The notes below the pieces were generated by a model. The model saw only the letters and a list, made by a program, of their open reading frames with translations. It was not told where the DNA came from and ran no database searches. 7,717 nucleotides of DNA from Pseudomonadota bacterium. GTDB lineage: Bacteria > Desulfobacterota > GWC2-55-46 > JADFVP01. How positions within the stretch are numbered: position 1 is the first letter of the stretch; every line of letters begins with the position of its first letter. The stretch is taken from NCBI GenBank assembly GCA_015222595.1, contig JADFVP010000087.1, forward strand, positions 1 to 7,717, written 5' to 3'. Both the position numbers and the translations under genes were made by a program. Positions 5,349-7,717 of this stretch are shown here, piece by piece.

Positions 5349-6884
5349 TTGAAGAAGGTCTGCCTGATAATTATGGACGGATGGGGAGTGAGCGCGCATA
5401 CTGAGGCCGACGCCACAAAAGCCGCTGCGACTCCTAACATAGACCGTCTAACGAGTGAGTACCCCTCGACCACCATTGCGGCTTCGGGCTACGAGGTCGG
5501 GTTGCCCGACGGCCAGATGGGCAACTCCGAGGTCGGGCATCTGACAATTGGCGCAGGCCGCGTAACTTTTCAGGAACTGACCCGCATAAGCAGGGCCGCC
5601 GAAGACGGCTCTTTGGCTACTAACGCCGAGCTTGTCGCGCTATTCGGGTCTGCAAAGAAGACCGGCGGCGCGCTCCACCTTATGGGCCTTCTGTCCGACG
5701 GCGGCGTGCACAGCCACATCGACCACCTGAAAGCGATCATTAAAGGCGCGGTGGAGGCCGGAGTCAAGACGGTTCTTATTCATGCATTTCTCGATGGCCG
5801 CGACACCCCGCCAAAGTCCGGGGCCGGGTACGTGCAAGAGCTTGAAGATTTTATAGAGGAGATTAAGGCAAGAGAAACCGTCCGCATTGCGACCGTTTCG
5901 GGCAGGTACTATGCCATGGACCGCGACAACAGGTGGGAGCGCGTGGAGCGCGCGTACGGGGCGATAGTCTCGGCAGAAGGCGAAAGAGCGGCAACGGCTG
6001 CAAGGGCGGTAGAGGCTGCGTACGCCAGAGGCGAGACCGACGAGTTCGTCAGCCCGACGGTAGTAACTTCTAGTACCTATTCCGGCATGGAGGAGGGCGA
6101 CGCCGTGCTCTTCTTCAACTTCCGTTCCGACCGTGGCCGCGAACTCTGCACAGCGATTACTTCACACTCGTTCGAAGGGTTTAAAAGAGGCCGCACCGTG
6201 AACGTTACACGCTTTGCGACCATGACCCCGTACGGGGGCGGTCTGGAACTTCCCGTGCTCTTCAGCTCCGAGCCGATCAGCAATAAACTCTCCGACGTTC
6301 TCTCTGCAGAGAACGTCACGCAGTTCAGGGTGAGCGAAACAGAGAAGTACGCCCACGTCACCTTCTTCTTTAACGGCGGGGTAGAGAGCCCGGCAGTAGG
6401 CGAAGAGCGCAAGCTAATAGAGTCTGTGAAGGAGGTGCCGACCTACGACCTTGCTCCTAAGATGCGAGCTGCCGAGATTGCTGAAGCGGCAATAGAAAAG
6501 ATCAATACGGGTGAGGCCGGCTTTGTGCTGATGAACTTTGCAAACGGCGACATGGTCGGTCACACGGGCTTTATGGCTGCGGCGGTTGAGGGCTGCGAGG
6601 CGGTGGACGCCGGAGTAGGCGCGGTAGTGGACGCCGCGCTAAAGCAGAAGTACGCGACCATAATAATTGCCGACCACGGAAATGCCGAGCAGATGGTAGA
6701 TTACGAGACAGGCGCTCCGCATACGGCCCACACCTCCAACCCAGTGCCCTTAATTCTCATCGACCCCGACCTAAAGGGCAAAGAGTTGAAAGAGGGCTGC
6801 GGACTTTGTGACGTAGCTCCGACGGTACTTAAGCTGATGGGAATAGAAAAGCCCGGTGAGATGACCGGCGAAAGTGTCTATTAA
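5349..6884 (+). CDS. gpmI: 2,3-bisphosphoglycerate-independent phosphoglycerate mutase
   Basis: The 511-residue protein has the normal length for the family and interconverts 3- and 2-phosphoglycerate in glycolysis and gluconeogenesis in the cytoplasm. It belongs to the alkaline phosphatase superfamily and needs two Mn2+ ions. Expected residues are present: D10 in MDGWG, the phosphorylated serine S60 in QMGNSEVGH, H121 in GGVHSH, R151-D152 in DGRDTPP, R186 and R192 around GRYYAMDRDNRW, R259 and R262 in FNFRSDRGRE, D401 and H405 in NGDMVGHTG, D442-H443 in IADHGNAEQM, and H459 in PHTAHTSNP. All catalytic positions look intact. The start codon is TTG with AGGGAG seven bases upstream. It lies 122 bp after the LapA-LapB fusion gene and 18 bp before a small zinc-ribbon gene. 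The gpmI gene follows nadD-rsfS-rlmH in some deltaproteobacteria, as I recall, which supports the taxonomic guess. Confidence 0.97.
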   Translation: MKKVCLIIMDGWGVSAHTEADATKAAATPNIDRLTSEYPSTTIAASGYEVGLPDGQMGNSEVGHLTIGAGRVTFQELTRISRAAEDGSLATNAELVALFGSAKKTGGALHLMGLLSDGGVHSHIDHLKAIIKGAVEAGVKTVLIHAFLDGRDTPPKSGAGYVQELEDFIEEIKARETVRIATVSGRYYAMDRDNRWERVERAYGAIVSAEGERAATAARAVEAAYARGETDEFVSPTVVTSSTYSGMEEGDAVLFFNFRSDRGRELCTAITSHSFEGFKRGRTVNVTRFATMTPYGGGLELPVLFSSEPISNKLSDVLSAENVTQFRVSETEKYAHVTFFFNGGVESPAVGEERKLIESVKEVPTYDLAPKMRAAEIAEAAIEKINTGEAGFVLMNFANGDMVGHTGFMAAAVEGCEAVDAGVGAVVDAALKQKYATIIIADHGNAEQMVDYETGAPHTAHTSNPVPLILIDPDLKGKELKEGCGLCDVAPTVLKLMGIEKPGEMTGESVY

Positions 6885-6902
6885 AGAGAGCGAGGTGTTT
6901 TT

Positions 6903-7070
6903 ATGGCTGCAAAGAGTTCGGGGTACCTGAGGTGCCCGATGTGCGATGCCGAAGTGCCGCTCGAAGGGGACGAGAAGCAGGGCTCGGAAATCTTCTGTCC
7001 GTTCTGCCAGACACCGCTCTCTTTTAAGGTTGGCCGCGACGAAGAGGCCTTTTTTGAAGAAGATTTTTAA
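6903..7070 (+). CDS. Small zinc-ribbon protein (55 aa)
   Basis: An ATG with GAGGTG five bases upstream (6892-6897) opens a 55-residue frame ending in TAA at 7068-7070. It encodes two CxxC pairs, CPMC (11-14) and CPFC (32-35), 17 residues apart, which should bind one zinc ion as a ribbon. The two pairs sit in short beta-hairpin-like settings (LRCPMCDAEVPL and IFCPFCQTPLSF). The C-terminal tail GRDEEAFFEEDF is strongly acidic. It starts only 18 bp after gpmI and is likely co-transcribed with it. I do not recognise a specific family: ribosome- or transcription-associated zinc ribbons and rubredoxin-like stubs are all possible, and no function should be assigned. The codon use and GC of the first 45 codons resemble the neighbouring genes, and the ribosome binding site is good, so it is probably real. 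Confidence 0.8.
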   Translation: MAAKSSGYLRCPMCDAEVPLEGDEKQGSEIFCPFCQTPLSFKVGRDEEAFFEEDF

Positions 7071-7093
7071 CCTCGACGAAGAAGATTTTTAAC
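7056..7093. repeat. 16-bp direct repeat across the zinc-ribbon gene stop
   Basis: GAAGAAGATTTTTAAC occurs perfectly at 7056-7071 and 7078-7093, a 22-bp period. The first copy encodes the last four residues EEDF and the stop codon; the second lies just outside the gene and is shifted by one base relative to the gene's frame. It looks like a short tandem duplication of the gene's end. Confidence 0.75.
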
Positions 7094-7136
7094 TTCGGCG
7101 CGTCGGAATCGAGTTCGCTTCTGACCGGTGCGTTCT

Positions 7137-7717
7137 TTAGCCGTCGCGTTGCAGAAAAAGCATCGTAAGGTCGTCGTCTCTTGCCGGAGCGCCGAACTCC
7201 GTCAACACTTTCAGGAACTCTTCGGCCCTACGGCCTCTATTTGCGCCCCTGTTCATGCCTAGGCTCTTCCCGACCCACTCTTCAGTACGCTCCATGCCAT
7301 ACATCTCCGCTCCGTCTGCCTTGGAGCGAAGCTCGGTAACACCGTCGGTAAAGACCCCGAGCAGCGCGCCTGCGTCTAACGGCTGTTCTTCTGGAAGCAC
7401 CGAGAGGGTCGGGAGCACTCCGAGCGGGGGGCCTAAGGATTCGAGCCGAATCGTCCGGTCGCCGGTAGCGAGCACCGGAGGCGTGTGCCCTACATTGAAC
7501 CAGCGCATCGACTCGCCGTCCGGGGTCAGCTCTGCCATAAAGGCCGTTACGAAGCGCCCATGAATGAGGGTGTTGCTCATGGCGCTGTTCGCAATAGACG
7601 GTACCTTGTCGAACTCAAGCGCAGAGCTTGCGAGCGTATGGAGTATGGCATGGAGGTTGGCGACGGTAAGGGCCGCCGAGTAGCCCTTGCCAGGCACATC
7701 GGCCACAACGGACCACA
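7137..7717 (-). CDS. SpoIIE/RsbU-type PP2C serine/threonine phosphatase (C-terminal part)
   Basis: The frame is open from the right edge to a TAA at 7137-7139 and gives about 192 residues beginning WSVVADVPGKGYSAAL; the N-terminus and any sensor domain lie outside. Motifs of the SpoIIE/RsbU PP2C family appear in order: ADVPGKG with the metal-binding aspartate, FVTAFMAEL, FNVGHTPPVLA (usually NAGHxPP), LGPPLGVLP, GVFTDGVTELRSKADGAEMYG (metal-binding D in TDG), and near the end RDDDLTMLFLQ. Such enzymes dephosphorylate an anti-sigma factor antagonist (STAS protein) in partner-switching stress or sigma-factor control. The substrate and input domain are not visible. It converges on the plus-strand operon with a 66-bp gap (7071-7136) that lacks a clear hairpin terminator. 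GTG and ATG codons inside the frame are not starts, because the conserved motif continues upstream to the window edge. Confidence 0.9.
   Translation of the reverse strand, partial: WSVVADVPGKGYSAALTVANLHAILHTLASSALEFDKVPSIANSAMSNTLIHGRFVTAFMAELTPDGESMRWFNVGHTPPVLATGDRTIRLESLGPPLGVLPTLSVLPEEQPLDAGALLGVFTDGVTELRSKADGAEMYGMERTEEWVGKSLGMNRGANRGRRAEEFLKVLTEFGAPARDDDLTMLFLQRDG

Noticed and set aside
7077..7097. CGAAG...CTTCG possible terminator in the convergent gap
   Set aside because: A 5-bp stem with an 11-base loop is weak; the T run lies inside the loop, not after the stem.

Overview
The window looks like a chromosomal housekeeping region of a Gram-negative bacterium, with moderately high GC and few non-coding gaps. 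The best guess is a deltaproteobacterial-type lineage (Desulfobacterota or a neighbour). This rests on three things: a ResB-type (System II) cytochrome c maturation gene, a nadD-rsfS-rlmH...gpmI gene order that I recall from deltaproteobacteria such as Geobacter, and a LapA/LapB-type lipopolysaccharide assembly protein, which implies an outer membrane. No species-level claim is possible from the sequence alone. I see no RNA gene, insertion sequence, phage gene or CRISPR array.

Left part (1-1854, minus strand). A 5'-proximal fragment of a ResB/Ccs1 cytochrome c biogenesis protein runs off the left edge (1-790). Upstream of it on the same strand is a secreted, cysteine-free, GATase1-like (DUF4350-type) protein carrying an EF-hand-like loop (970-1854). 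The 179-bp gap between them holds a perfect 17-bp-stem hairpin and two near-identical 21-bp units. A divergent intergenic region (1855-2128) has a TTGACA box facing each way.

Central part (2129-7070, plus strand). A probable operon reads nadD (NAD synthesis), rsfS (ribosome silencing factor, apparently with a CTG start), rlmH (23S rRNA pseudouridine methyltransferase), a single-chain LapA-LapB fusion (membrane anchor, TPRs and rubredoxin-type zinc ribbon), gpmI (cofactor-independent phosphoglycerate mutase, TTG start) and a 55-residue zinc-ribbon protein. The grouping links NAD supply, ribosome control, envelope LPS control and glycolysis. Gaps are 18-122 bp, with no convincing internal terminator.

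Right part (7137-7717, minus strand). The C-terminal part of a SpoIIE/RsbU-type PP2C serine phosphatase converges on the operon and runs off the right edge.

The most noteworthy observations are the LapA-LapB fusion, the non-canonical start of rsfS, the tandem repeats plus hairpin ahead of resB, the EF-hand-like loop in the DUF4350-like protein, and the small zinc-ribbon gene whose 3' end is duplicated. I do not see a clearly new multi-gene defence or metabolic system here.
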